64,000 nt of DNA from Actinomycetota bacterium (GCA_009699575.1 WLNY01000002.1:1-64000); one strand, 5' to 3'; positions 46,315 through 56,431 are shown, counted from the first letter of the stretch. Program-made: numbers and translations. The notes: generated by a model not told the origin, from the letters alone.

Positions 46315-47742
46315 CTATCCTTCGAGATTTGTCATCACATGTTTGATGCGCGTGTAATCTTCAAAGCCGTAGGCCGATAAATCCTTTCCATATCCTGAGC
46401 GCTTGAAACCGCCATGTGGCATTTCTGAAACCATGGGGATATGGGTATTAATCCAGACGCAGCCAAAGTCAAAGGCGCGAGAGAGACGCATTGCTCGGCC
46501 GTGATCTCGCGTCCACACACTGGAGGCAAGTCCGTAATCGACCCCATTGGCCATAGCAATTGCTTCGGCTTCATCTGTAAATTTCTGGATAGTGATGACA
46601 GGTCCAAAAATCTCTGACTGAATCATTTCATCGCTTTGCAACAGGTCAGCTACAACTGTTGGAGCGTAGAAGTAACCAGGCTGCTTGAGTTGTACGCCTC
46701 CTGAAAGGACTCGAGCATGTGATGGAGCGCGATCGATAAAGCCGGCAACTCGCGCCAATTGGTTAGCGTTATTCACGGGCCCCAGGAGAACATCTTCATG
46801 GGGCATTCCTATTGCGATGTTATGTGTTGCTTCATGCGCAAGAAGGGCAACCATCTCGTCATATACCCCTGCTTGAACAATTACTCGAGTGGCAGCAGTG
46901 CAATCTTGTCCTGCATTGAAATATCCAGCCAAGGCAATGGCCTGGGCTGCAGACTCTAAATTGGCATCATCAAAAACAACAACTGGCGCTTTGCCACCGA
47001 GTTCGAGGTGTACTCGCTTAAGTTGCTTGGCCGCGGCACCAGCAACTTCAATTCCTGCTCGAACCGACCCTGTGATTGAAACCATTGCGGGTGTCTTGTG
47101 CTCAACGAGTGCGGCTCCAGTTTCGCGTTCTCCGCACACAACGTTAATGACTCCATCAGGCAAAAATTCGCTCATGACTTCTGCCATAAATACTGTCGAT
47201 GCTGGAGTCGTATCACTTGGCTTGAGAACAACAGTGTTTCCAGCAGCGATTGCTGGCGCCCATTTCCACACTGCCATCATCATTGGATAATTCCAGGGAG
47301 TCACTTGAGCACACACACCTATTGGCTCACGACGAATGAAAGATGTCATGCCGCGTAAGTACTCTCCAGCAGATTTGCCTTCTAAGTTTCTTGCCGCACC
47401 TGCAAAAAATCTAATTTGATCAAGCATTGGTGGCATCTCTTCAGATGCAGTCACAGCAAGTGGCTTGCCAGTATTTCGACTTTCAATTTCTACAAATTCA
47501 TCGGCGCGATTCTCGATGGCATCAGCAATTTTGAGAAGAGCGCGCTGACGCTCAGATGGAGTGGAATCACGCCACGATGAAAAGGCGTTTGAAGCCGCTT
47601 TCATCGCTACATCTACATCTGCCGCATTTGATTTAGGCGCGGTTGCATACGCTTCCCCCGTAGAGGGATTAATCAGCGAAGTTGTCTCACCTGAAGTGGA
47701 ATCAACACGGCGGCCATTTATAAAATTACTCAACTTTTCCAT
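46315..47742 (-). CDS. Gamma-aminobutyraldehyde-type dehydrogenase (PatD-like)
   Basis: 475 residues from the ATG at 47742; the frame is open 40 codons further upstream but that part is unlike the family. NAD-dependent aldehyde dehydrogenase with catalytic Cys in FNAGQDCTAATR and Glu in ELGGKAP. The C-terminal FGCVWINTHIPMVSEMPHGG and SGYGKDLSAYG closely resemble E. coli PatD (YdcW), which oxidises 4-aminobutanal from putrescine to GABA. Position directly upstream of potD supports that. Betaine aldehyde dehydrogenase is a less likely alternative. Confidence 0.85.
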   Translation of the reverse strand: MEKLSNFINGRRVDSTSGETTSLINPSTGEAYATAPKSNAADVDVAMKAASNAFSSWRDSTPSERQRALLKIADAIENRADEFVEIESRNTGKPLAVTASEEMPPMLDQIRFFAGAARNLEGKSAGEYLRGMTSFIRREPIGVCAQVTPWNYPMMMAVWKWAPAIAAGNTVVLKPSDTTPASTVFMAEVMSEFLPDGVINVVCGERETGAALVEHKTPAMVSITGSVRAGIEVAGAAAKQLKRVHLELGGKAPVVVFDDANLESAAQAIALAGYFNAGQDCTAATRVIVQAGVYDEMVALLAHEATHNIAIGMPHEDVLLGPVNNANQLARVAGFIDRAPSHARVLSGGVQLKQPGYFYAPTVVADLLQSDEMIQSEIFGPVITIQKFTDEAEAIAMANGVDYGLASSVWTRDHGRAMRLSRAFDFGCVWINTHIPMVSEMPHGGFKRSGYGKDLSAYGFEDYTRIKHVMTNLEG

Positions 47743-47786
47743 AGTGTTGAGCCTACGCGCGAGATGAGAATTGTTCAAGAAGAGAT

Positions 47787-48260
47787 TTAAGGCAAACCCT
47801 GTAACGCTCTTTCTAATTGTGCGCCGTGGTCGCGTGGGTGATCCGAGTATGCGTCGAGCCACTGCGAAATTGTAAATTTTCCGCGTTCGCTATGTAGGCC
47901 AAACTTATCTAAGTCACTTGGTTTCATTCGTCGAATGAGATCTAGCGATGCGGCGCGAACCGAGAGCAAGACTGCGAGAGAATTGGCTACGGGCAGTTCG
48001 TCATAGCCAAGAATCTGTGCTTGCGCCCATGCACTCTCGTCGTAGCCTTGAATGAGAGAGCCCTCAGGTTCTGCAAGTAGCCTGCGAAGGCGCGCATAGG
48101 ATTGAGCTTCGCTATCTGCCATGTGGTGAATAACTTGCCGGGCAGACCATTGGCCCGGGGCTTTGATATCTAATTGAGTTGGCGCAACACCTTCTACTAA
48201 TTTCGCAAAGTATGACGTCGCGGATTCATACTCATCAGCAAGCTCGTTTATATTCTTCAT
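47787..48260 (-). CDS. DinB-family (DinB_2) protein of unknown function
   Basis: 157 residues. The helical-bundle DinB fold is suggested by the WSARQVIHHMADSEAQSYARLRRLL segment (near 38-62) and a C-terminal HPRDHGAQLERAL, supplying the usual three metal-binding histidines. Members include mycothiol-dependent S-transferases, but the reaction here is unknown. It lies between a DUF1761 gene (1-bp gap) and the aldehyde dehydrogenase, so may be co-transcribed with the polyamine cassette. Confidence 0.78.
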   Translation of the reverse strand: MKNINELADEYESATSYFAKLVEGVAPTQLDIKAPGQWSARQVIHHMADSEAQSYARLRRLLAEPEGSLIQGYDESAWAQAQILGYDELPVANSLAVLLSVRAASLDLIRRMKPSDLDKFGLHSERGKFTISQWLDAYSDHPRDHGAQLERALQGLP

Positions 48261-48261
48261 T

Positions 48262-48684
48262 TTAAAATGACACCACGACAGCTGACATCAGGGCAAGAGC
48301 GAGGACATCTCCACCGACTTCTATCGACCACACTTTCCATCCTTGATTACCCATTAAGCGATGACCAAGTGAAGGGGCTGCGTTTAATCCAAGTGCTACG
48401 CAGGCACCAACTATTGCTGCCGCGATTGCGCTAACACCCGATGGATACATTCGTTGCAAAACAAAAGCAAGGGCGAAGGCCTGAACAAGCTGCGCGAGAA
48501 AAATTGCTCCAAAAGTGAGTCCCATATTTCCGCCTGGATTTTCCGCTGGACTTTTTCCGAGCGCTTTCCACCACCGTGGATACATTGTTTTCGGGCCAAA
48601 ATATATGGCGCCAGTAATAAATCCAACAACGGCTGCGAGAATCACTCCGGTAACGCTTGTACTTTCACCAACTATAAAATTCAC
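48262..48684 (-). CDS. DUF1761-family membrane protein
   Basis: 140 residues with four hydrophobic helices. The GAIYFGPKTMYPRWWKALG segment (near 26-44) and the ALGLNAAPSLGHRLMGNQGWKVWSIE stretch are typical of DUF1761, a family of small membrane proteins without assigned function. It lies 9 bp downstream of rlmN and 1 bp before the DinB-like gene. No role can be proposed from sequence. Confidence 0.72.
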   Translation of the reverse strand: MNFIVGESTSVTGVILAAVVGFITGAIYFGPKTMYPRWWKALGKSPAENPGGNMGLTFGAIFLAQLVQAFALAFVLQRMYPSGVSAIAAAIVGACVALGLNAAPSLGHRLMGNQGWKVWSIEVGGDVLALALMSAVVVSF

Positions 48685-48693
48685 GGTTATCTC

Positions 48694-49815
48694 CTATTTC
48701 GATAGTTCGGCAGCTGCTAACTGCCCACATGCTCCATCAATTTCTCTTCCGCGTGTATCTCGAACGGTAACAGGAACCCCATAACTTTCAAGGATGCGCA
48801 CGAATTCGGCCTCATCTTCTCGCCTTGATGCAGTCCATTTAGATCCTGGAGTCGGATTAAGCGGAATAAGGTTGACATGGGCATTTCGGTTCTTGAGCAA
48901 CCGACCCAAAAGATCAGCTCGCCACGACTGATCATTAATGTCTCTAATGAGGGCGTACTCGATTGAATAGCGGCGACCTGTCCGCTTTTCGTAGGCATCA
49001 GCAGCTGCCAATACTTCCTTAACATTCCACCGGGAATTAATAGGAACGAGTGAATCTCGAAGTTCATCATCGGGGGTATGCAAGGAGACCGCAAGGGTTA
49101 CCGACATGCCTTCTTCAGTCAATTTCTCAATACCGTTGACAAGACCAACGGTAGATACAGTAATCGAGCGCGCACTTATGCCTAGCCCCTCTGGATTTGG
49201 CTCAGTAACATTCTTGAGAGTGCGAATCACTGCGGTGTAATTAGCAAGTGGCTCTCCCATTCCCATAAAGACAATATTTGATAAACGTGTTGGACCGCCA
49301 GGCAGTTCGCCTTCGGCACACGCACGAGCCGCTGCAACAATTTGTTCAGTAATTTCACCCGCACTCAGATTTCGAGTCAGCCCTGCTTGGCCAGTTGCGC
49401 AAAATGGGCAATTCATTCCACACCCTGCTTGCGAGGAAATACATACCGTAGTGCGATCTGAATATCGCATAAGAACGCTCTCAACGAGCACTCCATCATG
49501 TAATTTCCATAAATCTTTTCTTGTCATACCGTTATCGCAAGTGACTGAACGAACTAATGACATGAGTTGTGGCAAGAATTTTTCCCGAATAGTGTCATGA
49601 AGTGCAACAGGGATATCGGTCCATGTTGTTGGATCATTTGAGAAATGAGTGAAGTAGTGGTTGGCAATCTGATTGGCTCGAAACGCAGGAAGTCCAAGTT
49701 CTGTAGCCAAGGTGCGACGTTCCTCGGGCGAGTAATCTGCTAGGTGCTTGGGAACCTTTTTGCGTTGCTTGGGTTCTTCAAAAACCAATTTTAATTCATT
49801 ATTATCTTCGCTCAT
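48694..49815 (-). CDS. rlmN: 23S rRNA/tRNA adenine C2-methyltransferase RlmN
   Basis: 373 residues. Radical-SAM motif [11 protein letters not shown] (CxxxCxxC, near 133-143). Two further catalytic cysteines are expected, one near the C-terminus in [14 protein letters not shown]. It methylates A2503 of 23S rRNA and A37 of some tRNAs. The ATG overlaps the cdsA stop by 4 bp. The frr-cdsA-rlmN order is conserved in actinobacteria. Confidence 0.96.
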   Translation of the reverse strand: MSEDNNELKLVFEEPKQRKKVPKHLADYSPEERRTLATELGLPAFRANQIANHYFTHFSNDPTTWTDIPVALHDTIREKFLPQLMSLVRSVTCDNGMTRKDLWKLHDGVLVESVLMRYSDRTTVCISSQAGCGMNCPFCATGQAGLTRNLSAGEITEQIVAAARACAEGELPGGPTRLSNIVFMGMGEPLANYTAVIRTLKNVTEPNPEGLGISARSITVSTVGLVNGIEKLTEEGMSVTLAVSLHTPDDELRDSLVPINSRWNVKEVLAAADAYEKRTGRRYSIEYALIRDINDQSWRADLLGRLLKNRNAHVNLIPLNPTPGSKWTASRREDEAEFVRILESYGVPVTVRDTRGREIDGACGQLAAAELSK

Positions 49816-50657
49816 GAATATCTCTTTACTAGTTCAAGCGCTAGCCAGAGCGCAGGGGCGGAAAGTAAAACTGAATCTAAACGGTCAAGCATTCCACCAT
49901 GTCCTGGGAGAAGGGATCCCATATCCTTAATCGACATATCACGCTTCATGGCGCTTTCAATGAGGTCGCCCATTGTTGCTGTAAACACAATCATAAAAGC
50001 CACAAGAACACCTATCCACCATTCCAATTTTAAAATGAAGATAAAACTAAGCGCCCCACCAACAGTCGTAAAAATAATTGAGCCAGCTAAACCTTCCCAT
50101 GTCTTCTTTGGACTAATTGCGGGAACGAGTGGATGTTTACCAAAAAGGACACCGACAAGATAGGCAAAGGTGTCATTGCATCCAACGAGAACAACGAAAG
50201 TCATCACGCGCGCAAGGCCATCACTCGGACGTGCCAAGAGCACTAGGAAGCCGGCAAGGAATGGTAAATATATTAATGAAAGCGTGGTTGCGGTAGCGCT
50301 TGCGATAAATCCATCTGGACCTTTTCTTAGCAATGCAATCATCAGGACAGGAAACGCAATTGCGGTTCCAACAGCTAAGCCACCTACCCCACCAAACCAT
50401 GTGGCATATGTAAGGCCACCTGTTGCAAGAGCCAGTGATCTAAATGAAATGTGTATTTTTCGAGCGGTGAAAGCTCGCTTAATTTCCCGTAGCCCCAGAA
50501 TGACGGCTACTGCGATAAGGACTGCAAAAACTTCTCGCGCAAAGGCAAGGGTGGACCAGACGAGAAGAATTAAGCCGATGCTGACAGCAATGGAAGGGAG
50601 GAGTTTTCTCCCAGCACGTGCATTAATAGCGGCATTAATCGAATGTAAATCATCCAC
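49812..50657 (-). CDS. cdsA: Phosphatidate cytidylyltransferase
   Basis: 281 residues starting GTG 50657, with about seven to eight membrane helices. The CDS signature [13 protein letters not shown] and the C-terminal [34 protein letters not shown] are complete. It makes CDP-diacylglycerol, the substrate for PgsA (13504). It lies 17 bp downstream of frr and overlaps rlmN by 4 bp. Confidence 0.96.
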   Translation of the reverse strand: MDDLHSINAAINARAGRKLLPSIAVSIGLILLVWSTLAFAREVFAVLIAVAVILGLREIKRAFTARKIHISFRSLALATGGLTYATWFGGVGGLAVGTAIAFPVLMIALLRKGPDGFIASATATTLSLIYLPFLAGFLVLLARPSDGLARVMTFVVLVGCNDTFAYLVGVLFGKHPLVPAISPKKTWEGLAGSIIFTTVGGALSFIFILKLEWWIGVLVAFMIVFTATMGDLIESAMKRDMSIKDMGSLLPGHGGMLDRLDSVLLSAPALWLALELVKRYS

Positions 50658-50674
50658 GTGTAGGTAAAAACTTC

Positions 50675-51238
50675 TCAGACTTCGAGAAGTTCTGTCTCCT
50701 TATGTTTGAGAAGTTCATCGATTTTGGCAACATGATCGCCTGTAATTTTCTCTAATTCTTTTTCACCTCGTGCGAGATCATCTTTTCCAATGTTGCCGTC
50801 TTTTTCGAGTTTTTCCATCAATTCCTTGGCGGCTCTGCGAATATTACGCATGGAGATTTTTGAATCTTCAGCTTTTGTCTTAACAACTTTGATGTAATCC
50901 TTACGGCGCTCTTCGGTTAGTTGAGGGAAGTTGACTCTAATGACGACTCCATCATTTCCTGGATTTACTCCTAGATCTGAATCACGAATAGCTTTTTCAA
51001 TCGAAGCCATTGCACCCTTATCAAATGGAGAGACGATAGCCATGCGTGCTTCTGGAACCTGGATTGATGCGAGTTGAGAAAGCGCGGTATAGGTGCCGTA
51101 GTAATCGACCATAATTTTATTAAAAAGCATTGGATGAGCGCGACCTGTACGGATGGTTGCAAAATCATCTTTGGCCACTTCGAGCGCCTTATTCATCTTT
51201 ACTTCCGCCTCTTTGAGTGCGGTTGCTACATCTGACAT
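50675..51238 (-). CDS. frr: Ribosome recycling factor
   Basis: 187 residues from ATG 51238, which is preceded by AAGGAG at 5 nt; a start seven codons upstream would overlap that site and is rejected. Family motifs are FATIRTGRAHPMLF near 27 and GVVIRVNFPQLTEERRKDYIK near 100. RRF splits post-termination ribosomes with EF-G. It sits between pyrH and cdsA in the standard rpsB-tsf-pyrH-frr-cdsA series. Confidence 0.97.
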   Translation of the reverse strand: MSDVATALKEAEVKMNKALEVAKDDFATIRTGRAHPMLFNKIMVDYYGTYTALSQLASIQVPEARMAIVSPFDKGAMASIEKAIRDSDLGVNPGNDGVVIRVNFPQLTEERRKDYIKVVKTKAEDSKISMRNIRRAAKELMEKLEKDGNIGKDDLARGEKELEKITGDHVAKIDELLKHKETELLEV

Positions 51239-51266
51239 GGTTGCTCCTTCGCTTTTCACTCATCGC

Positions 51267-51989
51267 TTATGCGACAAGCGTTCCAATCGTTTCACCACGT
51301 ACTGCACGGCCGATATTTCCCTTAGTCATCAAATCAAAGACAACGATTGGTAAATTATTTTCGCGACATAAACTAAAAGCGGCAGCATCAGCTACTGCTA
51401 AAGATTTAGAGAGAACTTCGTCATAAGAAATTGTGTCGTACTTAGTAGCCGTGGGATCCTTTTTTGGATCAGCGCTATACACGCCATCGACCCCACTTTT
51501 CGCTAGGAGAAGTGCTTCTGAACCAACCTCAAGCGCGCGTTGCGCTGCGACAGTGTCGGTTGTGAAAAACGGCATGCCTGCTCCTGCTCCAAAAATCACA
51601 ACACGACCTTTTTCCAAGTGTCGTATTGCGCGCCGCGGGATGTAGGGCTCAGCAACTTGTCCCATGGTGATTGCTGTTTGCACGCGAGTATCGATGCCTT
51701 CTTTTTCAAGAAAATCTTGTAAAGCTAAGCAGTTCATGACCGTTCCGAGCATGCCCATGTAATCAGCACGCGAGCGATCCATTCCCCGCAACTGTAATTC
51801 TGCGCCTCGGAAGTAATTTCCTCCGCCAACGACAATGCTTATTTGTACTCCACTACGCACTACATCTGCAATCTGCTTTGCTACATCTTGGACAACATCT
51901 GGATCTACGCCAATTCCTTTGGCCCCGCCAAAAACTTCTCCAGAAAGTTTAAGGAGCACTCGCCCGTATTTACCTCTAGTACCGGGCAT
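51267..51989 (-). CDS. pyrH: UMP kinase
   Basis: 240 residues. An amino-acid-kinase-fold enzyme with [11 protein letters not shown] near 12-22 and [11 protein letters not shown] near 55, plus the C-terminal nucleotide-binding [15 protein letters not shown]. It phosphorylates UMP to UDP for nucleotide synthesis. GGAG lies five bases before the ATG. The 40-bp gap to tsf shows no terminator. Confidence 0.97.
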   Translation of the reverse strand: MPGTRGKYGRVLLKLSGEVFGGAKGIGVDPDVVQDVAKQIADVVRSGVQISIVVGGGNYFRGAELQLRGMDRSRADYMGMLGTVMNCLALQDFLEKEGIDTRVQTAITMGQVAEPYIPRRAIRHLEKGRVVIFGAGAGMPFFTTDTVAAQRALEVGSEALLLAKSGVDGVYSADPKKDPTATKYDTISYDEVLSKSLAVADAAAFSLCRENNLPIVVFDLMTKGNIGRAVRGETIGTLVA

Positions 51990-52029
51990 GAGTGCTCCTC
52001 TCGCTTATTGTGAATATGTTATTAGGGTA

Positions 52030-52857
52030 TTACTGGCCCACGCGAAAACGGTGGAATGCCTTCACGGCGGTTCCTGCTTCATCAAGAATCTGCTTGACAG
52101 TCTTCTTTGCATCTTTAGCAAAAGACTGCTCGATCAAGCTCACTTCTTTCACAAAACCGGTTACACGACCTTCGATAATCTTCGAAAGCGATGCCTCTGG
52201 CTTGCCCTCTTCGCGAGCAGTCTCTTCGGCAATTCTGCGCTCGTTTTCGATGAGGTCCGCAGGGACGTCTTCACGGTTAACGAACTTAGGTGCAAAGGCT
52301 GCAATGTGCTGAGCAATATCCTTGCCCACTTCTGCTGCATCTTTAGCAAGTGAGACAAGGACGCCTACTTGTGGCGGCAAATCTGGGCTCGTCTTGTGGA
52401 GGTAGAGGCCAACAGGACCGGTCTCAACCGCAACGTTTCGAACTTCAATCTTTTCACCAAGCGTGGCGTTTGCTTCATCAATAACTGATTGCACAGACTT
52501 GCCGTTAGACATAGATGATGCAAGGAAAGTCTCCACGGTTGGAGTCTTTGAAGCCAGAAGGTGCTCAATGAGTTCATCGCCAAGAGCAATAAAACGTTCG
52601 CCCTTTGCCACGAAGTCTGTTTCACAGTTGAGCTCAAGCATTACGCCTAAGTCACTTGAAACTTTAGCAACAACTAGTCCATTTGAAGTTAAACGGCCCT
52701 CTCGCTTTGTGACACCTTTAAGACCCTTAACGCGAATGATCTCGACAGCTTTGTCGTAATCACCTTCTGCTTCATCAAGTGCTTTTTTACAATCAAGCAT
52801 TCCTGCAGCAGTTGCTTCGCGAAGTTTCTTTACATCTTGCGCGCTATAAGAAGCCAC
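52030..52857 (-). CDS. tsf: Translation elongation factor Ts
   Basis: 275 residues starting GTG 52857, immediately after the rpsB stop with no spacer. It has the N-terminal UBA-like ASYSAQDVKKLREATAAGMLDCKKAL and the core VMLELNCETDFVAK (the TDFV motif that contacts EF-Tu). It exchanges nucleotide on EF-Tu. The abutting rpsB-tsf junction implies coupled translation. Confidence 0.97.
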   Translation of the reverse strand: MASYSAQDVKKLREATAAGMLDCKKALDEAEGDYDKAVEIIRVKGLKGVTKREGRLTSNGLVVAKVSSDLGVMLELNCETDFVAKGERFIALGDELIEHLLASKTPTVETFLASSMSNGKSVQSVIDEANATLGEKIEVRNVAVETGPVGLYLHKTSPDLPPQVGVLVSLAKDAAEVGKDIAQHIAAFAPKFVNREDVPADLIENERRIAEETAREEGKPEASLSKIIEGRVTGFVKEVSLIEQSFAKDAKKTVKQILDEAGTAVKAFHRFRVGQ

Positions 52858-53682
52858 TTATGCCTCCACTGCTGGAGCTGCTACATCGGTTACAACTGGG
52901 GCAACGCCTTCACTGATTTCTTTTTCCCAGTCAGCCATTGGTTCGTCAGCAGCGATTGCTGCAGGTGCATCAGATTTGGTTTCTTCTTTTACTGTTGCAG
53001 AGCGAGCAGCAAGGCCAGCCACAATTGCATCAGTGATGACACGTGTTAATAGTCCGATTGATCGAATTGCATCATCATTGCCAGGAATCTTGAAATCCAC
53101 TTCATCTGGATCGCAGTTAGTATCCAAAATTGCGATCACAGGAATTCCAAGCTTCTTAGCTTCGGCAACTGCTAGGTGCTCTTTCTTGGTATCAACAACC
53201 CAGATTGCACTAGGCAACTTAGTCATATGACGAATTCCATCTAAGTTCTTATGTAGCTTCTCACGCTCACGTCGAAGCACAAGAAGTTCTTTCTTAGTTA
53301 GCAACATGTCATTTGCATTTTCTAGCGCTTCTAGTTCTTTCAAACGCTGGATACGCTTGTACACAGTTGGGAAATTGGTAAGCATTCCACCGAGCCAACG
53401 CTCTGTAACTGTTGGCATTCCGACACGTGCTGCTTGAGCAATAATTGGCTCCTGTGCAGCTTTCTTTGTTCCAACAAAAAGAACATGTCCGCCCTTTGCT
53501 ACGACATCCTTTACGAATTCGTAAGCACTATCGATAAGTGCAAGTGATTGCTGAATATCGATAATGTAAATTCCATTGCGCTCTGTGAAAATAAAGCGCT
53601 TCATCTTTGGATTCCATCGACGAGTCTGGTGTCCGAAGTGGACTCCGCTGTCGAGGAGCTCTCGCATTGTTACAACTGCCAT
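52858..53682 (-). CDS. rpsB: 30S ribosomal protein S2
   Basis: 274 residues. The uS2 signatures are [22 protein letters not shown] near the start and the [26 protein letters not shown] centre. A C-terminal extension of about 45 residues is acidic and Ala/Pro-rich, as in other actinobacteria. AAGGAG lies 7 nt before the ATG. It is the first gene of the rpsB-tsf-pyrH-frr-cdsA-rlmN operon, preceded by a long leader with hairpins (53683-53927). Confidence 0.97.
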   Translation of the reverse strand: MAVVTMRELLDSGVHFGHQTRRWNPKMKRFIFTERNGIYIIDIQQSLALIDSAYEFVKDVVAKGGHVLFVGTKKAAQEPIIAQAARVGMPTVTERWLGGMLTNFPTVYKRIQRLKELEALENANDMLLTKKELLVLRREREKLHKNLDGIRHMTKLPSAIWVVDTKKEHLAVAEAKKLGIPVIAILDTNCDPDEVDFKIPGNDDAIRSIGLLTRVITDAIVAGLAARSATVKEETKSDAPAAIAADEPMADWEKEISEGVAPVVTDVAAPAVEA

Positions 53683-53927
53683 AACGGCATACTCCTTCTT
53701 AGGTTTATGGGCACATGATTTCTCACTATGCGCAAAACCTTCTCGGTTAATGGCCTAACAATTTGTTAAGCCCGTCGCATCCGCTGTCACCGACCAGAAA
53801 TTCTTCTGGACCGAGGTGGTCGCACTCGTACTACGAGTTGATGCTGAGATGTCACAGTCCAATGTGTCCTGTGCATTGGTAATCCTACCTGAGCGGGGAG
53901 CGTCAAAATTACCCGCTCACGTGGTCA
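53683..53927 (-). promoter_or_regulatory. rpsB upstream region with candidate structured leader
   Basis: The 245-bp gap between xerC and rpsB contains several short perfect hairpins: CCAGAA/TTCTGG (53794-53809), CTCGTA/TACGAG (53825-53837) and CCAATG/CATTGG (53859-53879). On the minus strand TTTTGACGC with a downstream TAGGAT (near 53884-53889) may be the promoter, giving a leader near 190 nt. This could host S2 autoregulation; no known motif was matched. Confidence 0.4.
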
Positions 53928-54842
53928 TCACGCCCGAGGGTGCGCCTGCTTAAATGCTTTCTGGACTCTTTCGGTGGAGACATGCGTGTATAGCTGAGTC
54001 GTAGCAAGGGAGGCATGCCCCAATATTTCCTGCACGGTGCGAAGATCTGCTCCCCCTTCCAGCAAGTGCGTCGCCGCTGAATGGCGAAGTGAATGCGGCC
54101 CCATGCGCTCGATCCCATCTATCGCCGCAAGAGCGTTATACACAACCGTGCGAACGGTGCGTTGATCGATTCTCTTTCCCCGGACTCCAAGGAAAATTGC
54201 TTTTTCAGATGGCGAGGTAAGCATCTGAGATCTGCCTTGAGAGATCCACATGTTGAGCGCTTTCATGGCCGGATCACCAATTGGAATCGTGCGCTCTTTG
54301 CTGCCCTTGCCAAAGACTCGAATTGTATTTCTCTCATAGTCGATATGTTCTAGATCAAGTCCGCATAATTCTGCCACGCGCGCTCCACTGGCATAAAGAA
54401 TTTCAACCATTGCGCAATCTCTTAGCGATTGGGCAGATTGTTCTTCTCCTGCGCGAAGTACCAAAGATTCCATGGCGATACGTGCATCTTCGATTCCCAA
54501 AACATTGGGTAATGTGCGATGACTTTTTGGGGTCACTAACGAAGCTCCAACATCCTTGGCCAAAAACGATTTTTTTGTGGCCCAGGCGGTAAATAAACGA
54601 ATTGTTACCACTCTTCTTGCGAGAGTTGCTCGCGCACCACCTTTGATTGAGATATTTGCTAACCACGAACGTAGGTGAGCTAATTCAATTTCCTTCATTT
54701 CAGTAATTTTGAGTAGCTCTAAGTGGGAAATCAAGCTGTCGAGATCTCCTAGGTAGGCACGAACACTATGTACCGAAAGATTTCGTTCAGCTTCCAAATA
54801 GCGAGCAAAGGCTGCACGGGCATCCTCCACACTTGTACTCAT
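53928..54842 (-). CDS. xerC: Tyrosine recombinase XerC/XerD
   Basis: 304 residues with an N-terminal SAM-like core-binding domain and a C-terminal catalytic domain. Active-site residues are visible: Arg in YASGARVAEL, Lys in GKGSKERTIPI, HSLRHS (His-x-x-Arg), GHASLATTQ and the nucleophile Tyr in LYTHVS. It resolves chromosome dimers at dif with FtsK. Its ATG shares a base with the cimA stop (TGATG), making it the distal gene of the ilv-leu operon. XerC versus XerD cannot be settled without the second copy. Confidence 0.93.
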   Translation of the reverse strand: MSTSVEDARAAFARYLEAERNLSVHSVRAYLGDLDSLISHLELLKITEMKEIELAHLRSWLANISIKGGARATLARRVVTIRLFTAWATKKSFLAKDVGASLVTPKSHRTLPNVLGIEDARIAMESLVLRAGEEQSAQSLRDCAMVEILYASGARVAELCGLDLEHIDYERNTIRVFGKGSKERTIPIGDPAMKALNMWISQGRSQMLTSPSEKAIFLGVRGKRIDQRTVRTVVYNALAAIDGIERMGPHSLRHSAATHLLEGGADLRTVQEILGHASLATTQLYTHVSTERVQKAFKQAHPRA

Positions 54843-56431
54843 CAGAGGGGAATTCGACCTTGACGCAACAAACCAAATGTCAACGCATCTTCTAACGCCA
54901 TGGCAGACGCCGCGATGACATTCTCATGAACACCTATGGTGCTCCACTCGCCTTTTCCATCACTAGTTTCTACAAGAACACGCGTGATGGCTCCTGTTCC
55001 TAAACGTCCTTCGAGAATTCGCACTTTGTAATCAGTCAAAGTCAGAATCGCTAACTCTGGATATAGCTGTTTAAGACCTTCTCGTAATGCGTTATCAAAA
55101 GCGTTGACTGGACCATTACCGATTCCACTACAGGAAATTTCTTTCCCTTGGGCATGCACTGTGACTTCTGCTTTTGTGATAATTCCTTGGTTCGGATTTC
55201 GTTCAGTCGTTGTTAGCCAATGATCAATTGTGAAAAAACTTGGTCGTTTGCCATCTAATTCAGTTCGTAGCAAAAGTTCAAATGAAGCATCAGCGGCTTC
55301 AAATGTAAATCCTTGCGCTTCAAGTTCTTTCACTCGATCTACAACTCGCCCCACGAGTTCGCGATCTCCACCGAGATCTACTCCAAGTTCTTGAGATTTC
55401 AATTCAATAGAGGCTCGTCCAGCCATGTCTGAGACCAACATCCGCATGTCATTGCCTACTGATGCTGGATCCTCATGTTGATATAGGGATGGGTCAACTT
55501 TAATAGCACTTGCGTGCAGGCCAGCTTTATGGGCGAAAGCTGACACTCCAACATACGGTTGGCGCGCACTTGGTGAAACATTTGTGACTTCAGCAACCGC
55601 ATGCGCAATTCTAAATGACTCTCGTAAATACCCTTCAGGAAGTACAAGTTTCTTCTTCTTTAATTCTAAATTTGCAATGATTGTAACTAGATCTGCATTT
55701 CCAGTTCGTTCGCCATAACCATTGAGAGTTCCTTGGACATGAGTAACCCCAGCTTCCACTGCAGCCATTGAGTTTGCGACGGCGCATCCAGTGTCATTGT
55801 GGCAATGGATTCCGAGTCGTGCGCTGCTTGCTCCTAATACATCATGAATAATTTGTGTGAGTTCATCGGGCAGCATTCCACCGTTGGTATCGCACAGGGC
55901 AATGACATCAGCTCCGGCTTCGGCAGCAGTCCGAACAACTTCTAGTGCATATGCACGATTTGCTCTATACCCATCAAAGAAATGCTCTGCATCAAGAAAC
56001 ACTCTTTGGCCTTCGGTGAGCAGGTGGGTAATTGAGTCTCGGATCATTTCCAAGTTCTCATCAAGTGTCGTTTTAAGCGCAAGATCTACGTGACGGTCAT
56101 AGGACTTCGCAACCAAGGTGACGGCAGGCGCACCTGAATCTCGAAGCGCACCCAATAAAGCGTCATCGGCTGCTTTTACATTTGGACGTCGTGTTGCACC
56201 GAATGCAACAAAGGTTGCATTTTTAAGATGGAGTTCCTTTGCCGCGCGTGCGAAAAATTCTGTATCTTTCGGATTTGCCCCTGGCCATCCACCTTCAATA
56301 AATCCAACTCCGAGATCATCAAGATGCCTAGCGATTGCTAATTTATCGTGGACGGAAAGATTAAGACCCTCTTGCTGTGCGCCATCTCGCAGTGTCGTGT
56401 CATAAATATGGAAGGCATCACTGAGTGGCAT
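54842..56431 (-). CDS. cimA: (R)-citramalate synthase
   Basis: 529 residues. N-terminal HMGL/DRE-TIM barrel with YDTTLRDGAQQEGLNLSV near 9-26 and the metal-binding GIHCHNDTGCAVANS near 200; a C-terminal LeuA-type regulatory domain follows from about 395. This long AksA/CimA subgroup condenses pyruvate and acetyl-CoA to citramalate, giving a threonine-independent route to isoleucine. It overlaps ilvE through TAATG. 2-Isopropylmalate synthase activity is less likely on the sequence pattern. Confidence 0.92.
   Translation of the reverse strand: MPLSDAFHIYDTTLRDGAQQEGLNLSVHDKLAIARHLDDLGVGFIEGGWPGANPKDTEFFARAAKELHLKNATFVAFGATRRPNVKAADDALLGALRDSGAPAVTLVAKSYDRHVDLALKTTLDENLEMIRDSITHLLTEGQRVFLDAEHFFDGYRANRAYALEVVRTAAEAGADVIALCDTNGGMLPDELTQIIHDVLGASSARLGIHCHNDTGCAVANSMAAVEAGVTHVQGTLNGYGERTGNADLVTIIANLELKKKKLVLPEGYLRESFRIAHAVAEVTNVSPSARQPYVGVSAFAHKAGLHASAIKVDPSLYQHEDPASVGNDMRMLVSDMAGRASIELKSQELGVDLGGDRELVGRVVDRVKELEAQGFTFEAADASFELLLRTELDGKRPSFFTIDHWLTTTERNPNQGIITKAEVTVHAQGKEISCSGIGNGPVNAFDNALREGLKQLYPELAILTLTDYKVRILEGRLGTGAITRVLVETSDGKGEWSTIGVHENVIAASAMALEDALTFGLLRQGRIPL

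Noticed and set aside
47743..47862. N-terminal extension of the aldehyde dehydrogenase
   Set aside because: The 40 extra residues are Arg-rich and unlike any dehydrogenase; the ATG at 47742 gives the normal family length.
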